DNA from: Oscillospiraceae bacterium
GTDB lineage: Bacteria; Bacillota; Clostridia; Oscillospirales; Ruminococcaceae
Reading direction: 5' to 3'
Length of the DNA: 64,000 nucleotides
Assembly: GCA_017468365.1 (NCBI GenBank)
Contig: JAFUIS010000022.1
Coordinates: 40,392 to 104,391, forward strand
The notes beneath the pieces are model-generated. The model was given only the letters and a program-made list of their open reading frames with translations, was not told the origin of the DNA and made no database searches. Positions within the stretch are counted from its first letter, which is position 1; every line of letters begins with the position of its first letter. Positions 8,261 to 17,255 of this stretch are shown piece by piece. The translations under genes were made by a program, and so were the position numbers.

Positions 8261-10312
8261 TCAGATATTTCCCTTTTTAAGTTTTTCGAGAAGTTTGGAA
8301 TCTTCCATATTGACCTTTGCGGCCTGGGGATTAAGGGATATTTCTTCGGCTTTTCCGTCGAATTTTCTGGTGATAAGTCCCATTTCTTCCATTATATCAA
8401 GGCAAAGTCTCATTTTGCAGGAATCCATGGGGCAATCTTTATTCTGTCCGGTTATGCGGCCGAAAAGAATGTCGAGTTCGCCTTTGAAACCGGAGGAATT
8501 TCTGATGAATCTGTATACAACGGCAAAATCGCTTCTTTCCGGAATGTCTTCTTCCGGAACGGTTTCGCCGCGTTTGAAACCGTCATAGATGAGGTTTCCG
8601 CTGAAGAGTTTTTCCTGGCTGAGAGAGGAAGGACGGATATCTCTTATTTTTACGGAAACCCTTTCTTCGCCGCCGTATTCGCTTACTTCACAGGTGGCAG
8701 CTACGTCAACTATCTCGCCCTGAACATAGGGGAAATCTTCTTCGGTCATTCCGAAATAGACCGCATAGAAAACCATTCCGGCTTTTTTGAAACGAAGGCG
8801 GAGATGTTTTCCGTTTCCGATGGGATAAATTCCGTCAACGAGGACTTTTCGGAAAGCGAAAACCGGTACTTCATTGGAAGCGCCGAAGGGTTCGAGAAGT
8901 TTGAGAGAAGAGATGTTGTTTACTGTGAGTTCCGCAGGGTCCATTACCTTATCTATCTTCTGGGTATAGACGGGCATCTGAAGGAAGTTTTTTGCGGCAA
9001 ATTCGTTTACCGCTTTGCGGAAATCTTCGATTTTTGAAGAATCAAGGCTCATACCGGCGGCAAAAGGATGTCCGCCATAGCGGGTCAGATATTCGGAAGC
9101 ATAGCTTACGGCATCTATCATGGAGAATCCTTCGACGCTTCTTGCAGAACCCCTTGCTTCGTCGCCGTCGCGGGAAATGAGAACGCAGGGTTTTCCGGTG
9201 CGCTCGACTACTTTGGAACAGACGATTCCGATAACTCCGTGATGCCAACCTTCGCCGTCAAGGACAACGACGCGATCATTGAGGATATCGGCTTTTTCGA
9301 TGAACATTGCATCAATATCGGAAGCTATTTCCTGTTCAAGCTGCTGGCGCTGGCGGTTTTGTTCGCAAAGGTTTGCCGCAAGCTTGGCGGCAAGTTCTTC
9401 ATCTTCGGTGGTAAGAAGTTCCGTTACCTGGTATGCGGAACCGAGTCTTGCGGCTGAATTCAGCTTTGGAGCAATTCCGAAAGCTATCATATCCGCGGTG
9501 AGTTTTTTTCCGGCAAGGCCGGTTTCTTCAAGAAGGGCGCGAAGACCGTAGTTTGCGGTTTCGCTTATAAGAGAAAGTCCCTGGCGGACAAGTATTCTGT
9601 TTTCACCGGTGAGGGGAACGATATCCGCAACAGTACCGATGCAGATAAGATCGGCATACTGTTCGATGATTCCCCAGCCGTTATCGTTTTCGAGGGCACA
9701 GACAAGTTTGAACGCGACGCCTACACCCGCGAGTTCTCTGTATATTTTTTCGCCGTCCTCATCTTCGCGGTGGGGGTCAACTACCGCGACCGCATCCGGA
9801 AGGACTTCGCGGGGTTTATGGTGGTCGGTGACTACGACGTCGATTCCGAGGAAGGAAGCATAATCTATTTCGTTGATGGCGGAAACGCCGTTATCGACGG
9901 TCACAATGAGGTCTGTTTCTTTAGACGCGATGAAATCGATGGCGCCTTTGTTGAGGCCGTATCCTTCGGTTTCTCTGTCGGGGATATAATACCAGACGTC
10001 ACATCCGATCGAGGAAAGATAGTCGTAAAGAAGAACGGTGGCGGTCATTCCGTCGCAGTCATAGTCGCCGTAAACGCAGATGCGCTCGCCTTCATCAAGG
10101 GCTTCGTTGATGCGCTGTACGGCTTTATCCATATCGCGGTAGGCCATAGGATCGGTGAAAGGTATCTCCCTTGCGATAAATTCCTTTGCTTTTGCGGGAG
10201 TATCGATTCCTCTTGCAACAAGCACCTCGCTTACGAGAGCGGGTACCCCGAGCTCCTCTTCAATATGTTTTGCTTTTCCGGGATTTCCCGGCAACAGTCT
10301 CCATTTTTTCAT
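8261..10312 (-). CDS. recJ: Single-stranded-DNA-specific exonuclease RecJ
   Basis: 5'-3' single-stranded DNA exonuclease of the DHH family, 683 residues, acting in recombination and mismatch/base-excision repair. Seen: the DHH core with YGDYDCDG near residue 72 (DxD metal motif), TVDNG, VVTDHHKP (DHH motif), DPHREDE, then the DHHA1 domain with RYGGHPFAAGMSL; the region after ~450 is the OB-fold part. ATG at 10312 is chosen because GGAGG stands seven bases upstream; an alternative ATG ten codons earlier lacks one. It is the first gene of the operon, behind a TTGAAA-17-TATAAT promoter. Confidence 0.95.
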   Translation of the reverse strand: MKKWRLLPGNPGKAKHIEEELGVPALVSEVLVARGIDTPAKAKEFIAREIPFTDPMAYRDMDKAVQRINEALDEGERICVYGDYDCDGMTATVLLYDYLSSIGCDVWYYIPDRETEGYGLNKGAIDFIASKETDLIVTVDNGVSAINEIDYASFLGIDVVVTDHHKPREVLPDAVAVVDPHREDEDGEKIYRELAGVGVAFKLVCALENDNGWGIIEQYADLICIGTVADIVPLTGENRILVRQGLSLISETANYGLRALLEETGLAGKKLTADMIAFGIAPKLNSAARLGSAYQVTELLTTEDEELAAKLAANLCEQNRQRQQLEQEIASDIDAMFIEKADILNDRVVVLDGEGWHHGVIGIVCSKVVERTGKPCVLISRDGDEARGSARSVEGFSMIDAVSYASEYLTRYGGHPFAAGMSLDSSKIEDFRKAVNEFAAKNFLQMPVYTQKIDKVMDPAELTVNNISSLKLLEPFGASNEVPVFAFRKVLVDGIYPIGNGKHLRLRFKKAGMVFYAVYFGMTEEDFPYVQGEIVDVAATCEVSEYGGEERVSVKIRDIRPSSLSQEKLFSGNLIYDGFKRGETVPEEDIPERSDFAVVYRFIRNSSGFKGELDILFGRITGQNKDCPMDSCKMRLCLDIMEEMGLITRKFDGKAEEISLNPQAAKVNMEDSKLLEKLKKGNI

Positions 10313-10359
10313 CCCATAACCTCCGCAAAAACACTCATCCATTATAATATATTTAAATA

Positions 10360-10388
10360 ATTATAGCACCGTATTTGCTCTTTTTCAA
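10360..10388 (-). promoter_or_regulatory. Promoter of the recJ-relA operon
   Basis: On the minus strand, -35 TTGAAA (10388-10383), a 17-base spacer, and -10 TATAAT (10365-10360). Transcription would begin near 10353, about 40 bases before the recJ start. Confidence 0.7.
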
Positions 10389-10425
10389 TGGAAAGTTACA
10401 AAAAACCGCTTTTGGCGCAAACAAA

Positions 10426-10456
10426 AAAATCCCGCGAATTTTTCGCGGGATTTTTG
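10426..10456 (-). terminator. Intrinsic terminator after the acidic membrane protein gene
   Basis: Stem ATCCCGCG/CGCGGGAT flanked by A7 and T5, so it could work in both directions. It lies 17 bases beyond the stop codon of the 10473-11810 gene. Confidence 0.8.
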
Positions 10457-10472
10457 GGATTCTTTATGAAAA

Positions 10473-11810
10473 TCAGCCGTTATCTTCTTCGGAGGAAGTT
10501 TCATCGGAAGAAGTATCTTCGGAGGTTTCGGGTTCTTCAGCGGAAGCTTCTTCCGTAGGTTCATCGCCCTGCTGTTCAAGCTGCTGCTGAAGCTGTTCCT
10601 GCTGAAGAGCATCGTAGTCGAGATACTGGGTCTCGTTAAGGGACTGGAAGTCGGCAACTTCAAGGTCATCGGGAAGTTCATCGGCGGGGATGTTTCTTAC
10701 AGATTTGATGATATATTCGTTGTAACCGAGCTTTTGGAGATCATAATAAAGATACTTGCTGGGCACGGATTCGGAAGAACCGTCTTCACTTACGTTCCAG
10801 AGGGTGGTCGGTGCAACATAGCCGACGATAAGAGTATATATATCGCCGTTTTTGTTGATGTCGACTACTTTGGGGACATAGGCGGCGGTCTGGCCCATTA
10901 CCTGGACGGAATAGGTGCTGGTTTCTTCATCATAGATATAATAATAATCGTAACCTTCGCTGAAAGTCTGGTGTTTGAGGGTTACGGAATCGCCGTAGAG
11001 AGCTTTTGCGGCAACATCAAGGTCGGAAGCAGGGACAAGGAGCATTCCGTATTCGCTGTAGGAATATTTGGTGCGGTTTTCGAGAAGAGCAGACCAGAGA
11101 GAAGTTTTGAGCAGGACGATCTCATCAAGCTGTTTGGGATCGTCGAAGGTGGAAGGGTCGAGCATGAGAAGAGGATAGATCTTCCATTCAAAGGCTTCTT
11201 TTCGGCTGGTATTATCAAGGATCCTTGCGCCGAGGTTGAAAAGAACGGAACAAAGAGAGATAGCGCCGACAACCGCAAGAGCGATGAGCACCGCACCGAC
11301 GGTTGCGACATATTTATGTTTTCTTTTATGGTCGATTATCTTTTTTGCGCGGGGGAAGAAAACTTTTTTCTGTTTTTCCGGGGCTTTTTCTTCTTCGGAA
11401 GGTTCTTCGGTTTCTTCGGATTCCTCGGTTTCGGAGGGTTCTTCTTCGGTTTGAGCACCGGTTTCTTCGGTTTCTTCCTCGGCGTGCTCAGGTTCTTCTT
11501 CGGCGTGCTCAAAAGTTTCTTCGGCTTCGGAAGTTTCGGAAGGTTCCTCTTTTTCGGGTTCTTCGCCGATGGTGACGATTTCTTTTCCGGTATCGAGAGC
11601 AACAACTTCGGTTATTACAAATCCGGGGTCGGTCTCTTCGGAAACTGCAAGGATATCGGGACCGGCGGATCTTTTTCTGTTTCTTTTCTTTCCTTTGTCG
11701 GAAATGGCGATTTCCTCTTCCTCGCTGAAGAATCCGGCAAAGTTATCTTCGAGCTGGGTTTCGGGGAATTTTTCTTCCGGCTGTTTCCAGCCGCCTTTTT
11801 TCTCAGACAT
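10473..11810 (-). CDS. Single-pass membrane protein with acidic low-complexity cytoplasmic half
   Basis: 445 residues, function not recognised. Residues 1-150 are low complexity, dominated by Glu, with Ser/Thr/Pro; a repeated EEPEHAEEE-type unit lies around 100-145. A basic stretch (about 150-165) precedes one membrane helix at about 166-190 (VATVGAVLIALAVVGAISLCSVLF), so by the positive-inside rule the acidic half is cytoplasmic and the remaining ~250 residues are outside. The outer part is mixed alpha/beta with YDYYYIYDEETSTYSVQV and YVAPTTLWNV strands, then a Gln/Glu/Ser-rich tail. ATG at 11810 has AAAGGA upstream. It has its own promoter and terminator and forms a single-gene unit. Confidence 0.8.
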   Translation of the reverse strand: MSEKKGGWKQPEEKFPETQLEDNFAGFFSEEEEIAISDKGKKRNRKRSAGPDILAVSEETDPGFVITEVVALDTGKEIVTIGEEPEKEEPSETSEAEETFEHAEEEPEHAEEETEETGAQTEEEPSETEESEETEEPSEEEKAPEKQKKVFFPRAKKIIDHKRKHKYVATVGAVLIALAVVGAISLCSVLFNLGARILDNTSRKEAFEWKIYPLLMLDPSTFDDPKQLDEIVLLKTSLWSALLENRTKYSYSEYGMLLVPASDLDVAAKALYGDSVTLKHQTFSEGYDYYYIYDEETSTYSVQVMGQTAAYVPKVVDINKNGDIYTLIVGYVAPTTLWNVSEDGSSESVPSKYLYYDLQKLGYNEYIIKSVRNIPADELPDDLEVADFQSLNETQYLDYDALQQEQLQQQLEQQGDEPTEEASAEEPETSEDTSSDETSSEEDNG

Positions 11811-11876
11811 AGTTTTTCCTTTCATATACAAAGCGTTTTTCGCTTTTATGGATCGTTTTCAAATTATTCCAAAATA

Positions 11877-11905
11877 ATAATACCAAAAAACACCGTTTTG
11901 CACAA
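11877..11905 (-). promoter_or_regulatory. Promoter of the acidic membrane protein gene
   Basis: Minus strand: -35 TTGTGC (11905-11900), a 17-base spacer, -10 TATTAT (11882-11877). It points away from the plus-strand promoter at 11980-12008. Confidence 0.55.
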
Positions 11906-11979
11906 GTGGATAAATAAATGTTTACATTAATTTTAAAAATCTTTTCGGCTTTCGGTCTTTTGTTGAGGCGCTAAAATTA

Positions 11980-12008
11980 TTGCAGAAAAAGAACTGTTGT
12001 TATATAAT
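11980..12008 (+). promoter_or_regulatory. Promoter of the DUF1624 gene cluster
   Basis: -35 TTGCAG (11980-11985), a 17-base spacer, -10 TATAAT (12003-12008). The gene start follows at 12034 with AAAGGAGGTG between. Confidence 0.65.
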
Positions 12009-12033
12009 ACTATCATAAAAAGGAGGTGCTTTT

Positions 12034-12789
12034 ATGGCCGGAAAAGGCGGAAGGATTTATTTTCTTGATGAACTGCGCGCGCTGGCGCTTATCGGAATGA
12101 TAATTTATCATGCGGCTTATGATCTTTATGCTATCTTCGGACTGGATTTTGATTTTTATTCCCCCGGCTGGGACACCTTGCAGATGGCCGTTTGCTGCAC
12201 CTTCATTTTCATTGCGGGAATTTCTTCAAGACTTACCAGAAACTCGCTTAAACACGGTTTTCTGGTGCTCGGAGCCGGAATGCTGATGACGCTGGGAACC
12301 TATTTTTTCATGCCGTCGCAGGTCATCTGGTTCGGCGTTCTTCATTTTCTCGGTGTTTCGATGATAATTTATTACCTTATCAGAAAACCGGTCAACAAGG
12401 CGCCCGCTCTTTTGGGAATGATTTTTGCTTTTGCGGCTTTTCTTTGCCTTTACGGACTTCCTTCCGGAACGGTATTCTTCGGAAATATCGACGTCCCCGG
12501 TAACCTTTATTTTTCCAAATTCCTTTCGATTTTCGGTCTTCCCGGAGGCGGGTTCCGTTCCGCGGATTATTTTCCGCTTCTTCCCTGGTTCTTTCTTTAT
12601 CTGACCGGATGCTTTGCCGGAAAATGGTTTAAGGAAAGAAAGATCCCTGATTTTATGATGAAAAAGCACAGCGATTTTCTTTGCGCCATAGGTTCGAACA
12701 CTCTTGCCATTTATATTGTTCATCAGCCGATCACCTATGGACTTCTCTATGCGTTTTTCTGGGTAATTGAGAAAGGAAGCGCGGTATGA
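12034..12789 (+). CDS. DUF1624 family membrane protein (acyltransferase-like)
   Basis: 251 residues, polytopic inner-membrane protein of the DUF1624/heparan-alpha-glucosaminide N-acetyltransferase-like family. The opening RIYFLDELRALALIGMIIYHAAYD is typical: an RxxxLDxxRxLAL motif leading into the first helix with its membrane histidine. About seven hydrophobic helices follow, ending with HQPITYGLLYAFF. A perfect AAAGGAGGTG precedes the ATG. The stop overlaps the next ATG by four bases, so the genes are translationally coupled. The acyl donor and acceptor are unknown. Confidence 0.85.
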   Translation: MAGKGGRIYFLDELRALALIGMIIYHAAYDLYAIFGLDFDFYSPGWDTLQMAVCCTFIFIAGISSRLTRNSLKHGFLVLGAGMLMTLGTYFFMPSQVIWFGVLHFLGVSMIIYYLIRKPVNKAPALLGMIFAFAAFLCLYGLPSGTVFFGNIDVPGNLYFSKFLSIFGLPGGGFRSADYFPLLPWFFLYLTGCFAGKWFKERKIPDFMMKKHSDFLCAIGSNTLAIYIVHQPITYGLLYAFFWVIEKGSAV

Positions 12790-13295
12790 ACAAAGAGACC
12801 ACCTGCTGTTTTACAGGGCCCCGTCCCAAGCGCCTTCCCATGAACGGAAACGAATATTCCGCGGAGATAGCTGCTTTGAAGGTTGAATTAAGGCGCGCGG
12901 TGAACGAAGCTTATGACGACGGTTTTCGTTTTTTTATGAACGGGATGGCCGAAGGATTTGACGTTTTTTCGGCGGAGGCGGTGCTTGAACTTAAAAAAGA
13001 GCATCCGGACGCCGCGCTTATTGCGGTGCTTCCCTATTCGAAAGCACCGCAAAACCACAGCGCCGGGATTTGCAGAAGGATGGAAAACATTCTTCTCGGT
13101 GCGGATTTTGTATATTCCCTTGGGGAAGAACATGTTTTGGGGTGCGAACACAGGCGCAACGCTTATATGGTGGAAAATTCGAGCAGAATTATCGGATATT
13201 ACAACGGACTTTCTTCCGGCACGGCTCATTGCTGGAACCTTGCGCTGGAAAAAGGTCTTGAAACGGTGAACCTTTATGAATATGATCAGACCTAA
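12786..13295 (+). CDS. DUF1273/SLOG-fold protein (YpsA/YoqJ-like)
   Basis: 169 residues with a SLOG/Rossmann-like fold of the DUF1273 family. Seen: CCFTGPRPKRLP at the N terminus (the CxTGHRP-like motif), FFMNGMAEGFDVFSAEAVL (GxAxGxD motif) and the C-terminal SSGTAHCWNLALEKG. Such proteins are thought to bind nucleotide-derived ligands, but no activity is established. It overlaps the gene before it by four bases and the MBL gene after it by 20 bases. Confidence 0.87.
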   Translation: MNKETTCCFTGPRPKRLPMNGNEYSAEIAALKVELRRAVNEAYDDGFRFFMNGMAEGFDVFSAEAVLELKKEHPDAALIAVLPYSKAPQNHSAGICRRMENILLGADFVYSLGEEHVLGCEHRRNAYMVENSSRIIGYYNGLSSGTAHCWNLALEKGLETVNLYEYDQT

Positions 13296-14196
13296 AAGCT
13301 TTTTTGCCGGGATACTGGCGGCGATAGTCCTTCTTTTGGGCTCGGCTCTTTATGAGAGCGGATTTATAGGCGAAGAGCTTTATCTTAAAATAATTTCGGT
13401 CGCCCAAAGCTCCGACGATTTTGAAAACGAAACGGCGAAGATACATTTTATCGACGTGGGTCAGGGTGAATCCGTTCTTATTGAATCTTTCGGAAAGAAC
13501 GTACTAATTGACACGGGCGAAATCGGTTTTGGAAACACCGTTGCCGGATATTTAAGGGCAAACGGAGTTTATTCCATTGACCTTTTGCTGATAACACATC
13601 CTCATTCCGACCACATGGGATGCGCAGAGGATATTATTGAAAAATTTCCGGTGGGCAAAGTTATAATGCCGGAAATTCCGGCGGAATATATTCCCACCCT
13701 TTCGTTTTACGAAGGGTTCCTTCGTGAAATGAAAAGAAGGGATATTCCCCTTTCTTATGCGGAAAACGGTGAAATCATCGAGCTTTCGGGCGGAAAGCTT
13801 GAGCTTTTTGTTCCAAGCGGGAATTTCGGCGATAATCTTAACAACTATTCCGTAGTATCGAAATACACTTTTGGCGAAGCTGAATTCCTTTTTACCGGAG
13901 ATATTGAAGCGGAAGGCGAAAAGGCTCTTCTTGATGCGGGCGCCGACGTTTCGTGCGACGTTTATGACGCGGCGCATCACGGAAGCAGCACTTCGAACAG
14001 CGATGATTTTCTTGACGCGGCAAAACCGGATTACGCGGCTGTTTCCTGCGGTTACAACAACGATTACGGTCACCCGCACAAAGAGATAAAAGCCGCTTTT
14101 AAAGAACGCGGCATAAAATATTTTCGCACCGATTATGACGGAAACATCGTTTTTTCCACCGACGGAAAAGAAATTTCCGTTTTTCTTTCGAAATGA
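13276..14196 (+). CDS. ComEC/Rec2-like MBL-fold hydrolase, membrane-anchored or secreted
   Basis: 306 residues. One N-terminal hydrophobic segment (about 9-27, AGILAAIVLLLGSALYESG) is a signal peptide or anchor; the rest is the MBL domain found at the end of ComEC. Seen: HFIDVGQGES, ITHPHSDHMG (HxHxDH), FLFTGDIE, DAAHHGSSTSNS and the late GHPHKEI histidine. The ComEC membrane channel itself is absent, so this is a stand-alone extracytoplasmic hydrolase, probably nuclease or phosphodiesterase-like. It is followed nine bases later by a DUF3006 protein, a pairing often seen with these enzymes. Confidence 0.88.
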   Translation: MNMIRPKSFFAGILAAIVLLLGSALYESGFIGEELYLKIISVAQSSDDFENETAKIHFIDVGQGESVLIESFGKNVLIDTGEIGFGNTVAGYLRANGVYSIDLLLITHPHSDHMGCAEDIIEKFPVGKVIMPEIPAEYIPTLSFYEGFLREMKRRDIPLSYAENGEIIELSGGKLELFVPSGNFGDNLNNYSVVSKYTFGEAEFLFTGDIEAEGEKALLDAGADVSCDVYDAAHHGSSTSNSDDFLDAAKPDYAAVSCGYNNDYGHPHKEIKAAFKERGIKYFRTDYDGNIVFSTDGKEISVFLSK

Positions 14197-14205
14197 GGTG
14201 AGTTT

Positions 14206-14424
14206 TTGGAAACATATAAACTTGACCGCATTGAAGAGGGTTTTGCCGTTCTTGAATGTCCTTTCGGAAAAATGATTTCGGTAAAAGCAAAAAAGCTTCC
14301 GGAAGAGGCAAAGAGCGGCGACTGTTTTGTTCTTGAAGACGAAGAATTCGTTTTTTCAAAGGAAGAAACGGAAAAACGCCGCAGTGAAACGGCGGCGCTT
14401 TTGGATTCGCTTGTTAAAAAGTAA
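14206..14424 (+). CDS. DUF3006 family small protein
   Basis: 72 residues, matching the DUF3006 pattern: a short beta-rich domain beginning YKLDRIEEGFAVLEC and ending in a charged helix. The start is TTG at 14206, supported by GAGGTGAG directly upstream and by the absence of an in-frame ATG. It follows the secreted MBL hydrolase by nine bases, an association common in Bacillota; the function is unknown. Confidence 0.82.
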   Translation: METYKLDRIEEGFAVLECPFGKMISVKAKKLPEEAKSGDCFVLEDEEFVFSKEETEKRRSETAALLDSLVKK

Positions 14425-14497
14425 AGTTTTTCATCACAAATCCCACACTATACAATGATAGAATTCATTCAGCTGTTATGAAAGGAAGTTTCATTAA

Positions 14498-15169
14498 ATG
14501 AGCAGGATACTTATCGTTGACGATGAATTGCGCGTTCGCGACCTTATCAAAAAATATGCAAAATTCGAAGGCTATGACGTAAGCGAAGCTTCGAACGGAC
14601 TTCAGGCTCTTGAACTTTGCCGTTCGCATGATTTTGACATTGTCATCATGGACGTTATGATGCCGGAACTTGACGGCTTTTCCGCTTGCCGCGAAATAAG
14701 AAAATTTTCGAACGTTCCGATAATCATTCTTTCCGCAAGGGGCGAAGAATATGACAAAGTTCACGGTTTTGAATCCGGCGTTGACGATTACGTCGTAAAG
14801 CCTTTTTCGCCGAAGGAACTTATGATGCGTGTGGGCGCAATTCTTAAGCGCGGCGGAATTTCGCTTCCGGAAGCGAAAGAGGTTTATCAGCACGAAGGAC
14901 TTAAAGTTGATTTTACCGGCCGCCTTGTTACCGTTGACGGAAAACACGCGGATATGTCCCCCAGGGAATATGACCTTTTGTTCTTCCTTGTTAAAAACCG
15001 CGGCATTGCCCTTTCGAGAGAAAAGCTTATCAACGAAGTTTGGGGATATGATTTTCTTGGCGACGACCGCACCATTGACACCCATATAAAACAGCTTAGA
15101 AAAATTCTTGGCCCTTACAGCGGCTGTATTTCAACCCTGAGAGGAGTTGGATACCGCTTTGACGAGTGA
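14498..15169 (+). CDS. OmpR-family DNA-binding response regulator
   Basis: 223 residues. Receiver domain (about 3-115) with acidic pocket DDE at 8-10, phosphoacceptor D52 in MDVMMPELDG, and the conserved lysine in VVKPFSP; C-terminal winged-helix DNA-binding domain (about 130-222) with SPREYDLLFFLVKN and the RTIDTHIKQLRKIL recognition region. It is followed by, and overlaps, a histidine kinase gene, so the two are a two-component system. The signal and targets are not evident from the neighbours. Confidence 0.94.
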   Translation: MSRILIVDDELRVRDLIKKYAKFEGYDVSEASNGLQALELCRSHDFDIVIMDVMMPELDGFSACREIRKFSNVPIIILSARGEEYDKVHGFESGVDDYVVKPFSPKELMMRVGAILKRGGISLPEAKEVYQHEGLKVDFTGRLVTVDGKHADMSPREYDLLFFLVKNRGIALSREKLINEVWGYDFLGDDRTIDTHIKQLRKILGPYSGCISTLRGVGYRFDE

Positions 15170-16604
15170 AAAAGTATCCATAAGGTGGAAGCTTTGTGCT
15201 TATTTCATCGGCTTTTCGGTTTTGCTGCTTTTGATTTTGTGGCTGATGCAAACGGTTCTTCTTGACAGTATTTACGCCATTTATACAAAAGCCAGCATGA
15301 CGGAACATTCGAAGGTCATTGCCGAAAACATCGATAACCCGGAACTTGACAGCCTTCTTATTTCCATAAGCCAGGAAAACGAAATTTCGGTTTATGTTCT
15401 TGATGAAATCGGAAATATACGTTCCGCCACAGAACGTTCCACCAGCGTTCGTCCCGGAAAAGCTCCGGAAGATATGTTCCGATATTGGGATCTTGCTTCG
15501 AAAAACGGCGGAACCTATATCACGAAAACCGAATCCGGCGGGGTTTTTACCGACAGCGGTATTTTTCTTGAATATGACCCCAGCCATTTCACCGGAAACG
15601 TTCCGAAGAGAAACGATTACAGCAGCATGATAATTGCTACGGAGGTTTTTTCTTCTTCGGGCGAGCGTTTTCTTATAGTCTTGCTTTCCAGAATCGAACC
15701 CATTGCATCCATGGGCGACGTTCTTATGATAATCCTTGCGGTGGCAAGTATTTTTGCTTTTGCGGCGGGAATCGTTTTTGCCTATATTGCATCGAAAGGA
15801 CTTGCACGCCCCATAAAAAATCTTTCGGATTCGGCAAGGCAGCTTGCGACCGGAGATTATGACACGGTTTTTGAAGGCGGAGGCTGCCGCGAAATAACCC
15901 AGTTGAGTGACACCCTTAACAACACCGCCAAAAAACTTGGAAAAACGGAAAAATTGAGGCGCGAACTTCTTGCAAACGTAAGCCACGACCTTCGCACTCC
16001 CCTTACGATGATAGGCGGTTACGGCGAAATGATGCGTGATATTCCCGGCGAAAACAATTCCGAGAATATCCAGATAATCATTGACGAGACCAAGCGCCTT
16101 ACTAAATTGGTTAACGATGCTCTTGATCTTTCCAAACTTCAGAGCGGAACTTTCAATTACTGTCCGCGAGTTTTTTGTGTGACAGATGAAGCTTATGACA
16201 TAGTCACTCAGTTTGAAAAACTTTCGGGCGGAAAGCACCGTATCAGTTTTATCAACAGCGAGGACATTTACATCAATGCGGACGAGACCCTTGTTTCCGA
16301 AGCCATTTATAACCTTGTTAACAACGCGGTGAACCACAGCGGAGATTCTTCCGAAATAACCGTTCGACAGGAAGTTTTCGGCGAAAAGGTTAAGATTTCC
16401 GTCGTAGACAACGGGCGCGGAATTTCGCCGGAGCTTCTTGAGGATATCTGGGAAAGATATCAGAAAGGAATGGGCGGCGGAACCGGACTTGGACTTGCGA
16501 TAGTAAGCACCGCGGTCAGAATGTGTTCCGGAAAATGCGGAGTTGAAAGCGAACTTGGAAAAGGAAGTAAATTTTGGATAGAATTCGACATTGCAAAAAA
16601 ATAA
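15159..16604 (+). CDS. Sensor histidine kinase
   Basis: About 481 residues, partner of the preceding response regulator. Order: TM1 (about residues 11-30), an extracytoplasmic sensor region of ~150 residues, TM2 (about 189-210), HAMP, then HisKA with ANVSHDLRTPLTMI (phosphoacceptor His at about residue 276 from this start), and HATPase_c with NLVNNAVNHS, VVDNGRGI and GGTGLGLAI. There is no ATG; TTG at 15159 sits 12 bases after GAGGAG, and TTG at 15147 is the alternative but has no spacing to that site. The start lies inside the regulator gene. Confidence 0.9.
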   Translation: MTSEKVSIRWKLCAYFIGFSVLLLLILWLMQTVLLDSIYAIYTKASMTEHSKVIAENIDNPELDSLLISISQENEISVYVLDEIGNIRSATERSTSVRPGKAPEDMFRYWDLASKNGGTYITKTESGGVFTDSGIFLEYDPSHFTGNVPKRNDYSSMIIATEVFSSSGERFLIVLLSRIEPIASMGDVLMIILAVASIFAFAAGIVFAYIASKGLARPIKNLSDSARQLATGDYDTVFEGGGCREITQLSDTLNNTAKKLGKTEKLRRELLANVSHDLRTPLTMIGGYGEMMRDIPGENNSENIQIIIDETKRLTKLVNDALDLSKLQSGTFNYCPRVFCVTDEAYDIVTQFEKLSGGKHRISFINSEDIYINADETLVSEAIYNLVNNAVNHSGDSSEITVRQEVFGEKVKISVVDNGRGISPELLEDIWERYQKGMGGGTGLGLAIVSTAVRMCSGKCGVESELGKGSKFWIEFDIAKK

Positions 16605-16607
16605 AAG

Positions 16608-16642
16608 AAAAAAATCCCGCCGGAACGGCGGGATTTTTTTAT
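16608..16642. terminator. Bidirectional terminator between convergent genes
   Basis: Stem TCCCGCCG/CGGCGGGA with a three-base loop, flanked by an A-run on the left and T7 on the right. It serves the plus-strand kinase gene and the minus-strand MBL gene, whose stop codon lies within its right edge. Confidence 0.88.
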
Positions 16643-17250
16643 AACCATATATAACTTTCTTTTGGGTCGCGCTTTGAATATATTTCTTCAAGTTCAGCGA
16701 TGACTTCTTCCCTTTTGCGGACAAAGTTTTTGTCGTGGCTTATAAGAAAATATTTTGCAGAAAGATTTTTGAGCACGGATATTTCCTCTTTGAGCACGGA
16801 AGCATTATAGCAAACTCTTCCCTGCTTCATTGTGGCATAGGTAGAGTCGCCCAAAAACGCGTATTCGCCGGTTTCAAGACCAAGCGAACCTTTTGCATGG
16901 CTCGACGGAAGCGGGAAAAGATGTATCTTCACTCCGTCGTCGATAAAAAGGTCTGTTTCGACGATATTTCCGCGCTTTACATACTTAAACGTGTTTGCAC
17001 CGAGATAGATTTCGTCGCTTTTCACTTTTTCAAAGTTAGCCATATGGTCCGGATGAAAATGGGATATTACGGCAATTTTAGGCTTATCCATGCGGTTTAT
17101 GAGTTCCTCTGCAGCAGAGCTGCACCCAACGTCAAAAAGCCAAACCGAGTTTTTGCCTTTGATTATTCCCACATCGGCAGAAAGAGGATTTTCCGACGCA
17201 GGAAGATATGATATGATTTCGTTTATTCTTACGGTTTCTTCCATGAGCAC
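16639..17250 (-). CDS. MBL-fold metallo-hydrolase
   Basis: About 203 residues, metallo-beta-lactamase fold. Seen: DVGIIKGKNSVWLFDVG, SHFHPDHMAN (HxHxDH), LPSSHAKGSLG (third-site histidine) and FLGDSTYA (metal-bridging aspartate), with a late SHDKNF histidine. No family-specific substrate signature is apparent. Three starts are possible: GTG at 17259 overlaps the folC stop (GTGA), GTG at 17250 lies eight bases after AAGGAG and is preferred, and ATG at 17244 is slightly far. Cotranscribed downstream of folC. Confidence 0.85.
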   Translation of the reverse strand: MLMEETVRINEIISYLPASENPLSADVGIIKGKNSVWLFDVGCSSAAEELINRMDKPKIAVISHFHPDHMANFEKVKSDEIYLGANTFKYVKRGNIVETDLFIDDGVKIHLFPLPSSHAKGSLGLETGEYAFLGDSTYATMKQGRVCYNASVLKEEISVLKNLSAKYFLISHDKNFVRKREEVIAELEEIYSKRDPKESYIWL

Positions 17251-17255
17251 GGATT

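Noticed and set aside
5742-8588. A 948-codon open frame on the plus strand opposite relA, and similar long frames opposite valS and the ygfK-like gene
   Set aside because: These are antisense to genes with clear domains; their products are Phe-, Cys- and Gly-rich without motifs, which is what the TTC/GAA-rich codon use of the real genes produces on the other strand.
11390-11560. Regular repeats resembling a CRISPR or satellite array
   Set aside because: The repeats are irregular in length and in frame within a coding region for Glu-rich protein; there are no spacers or cas genes.
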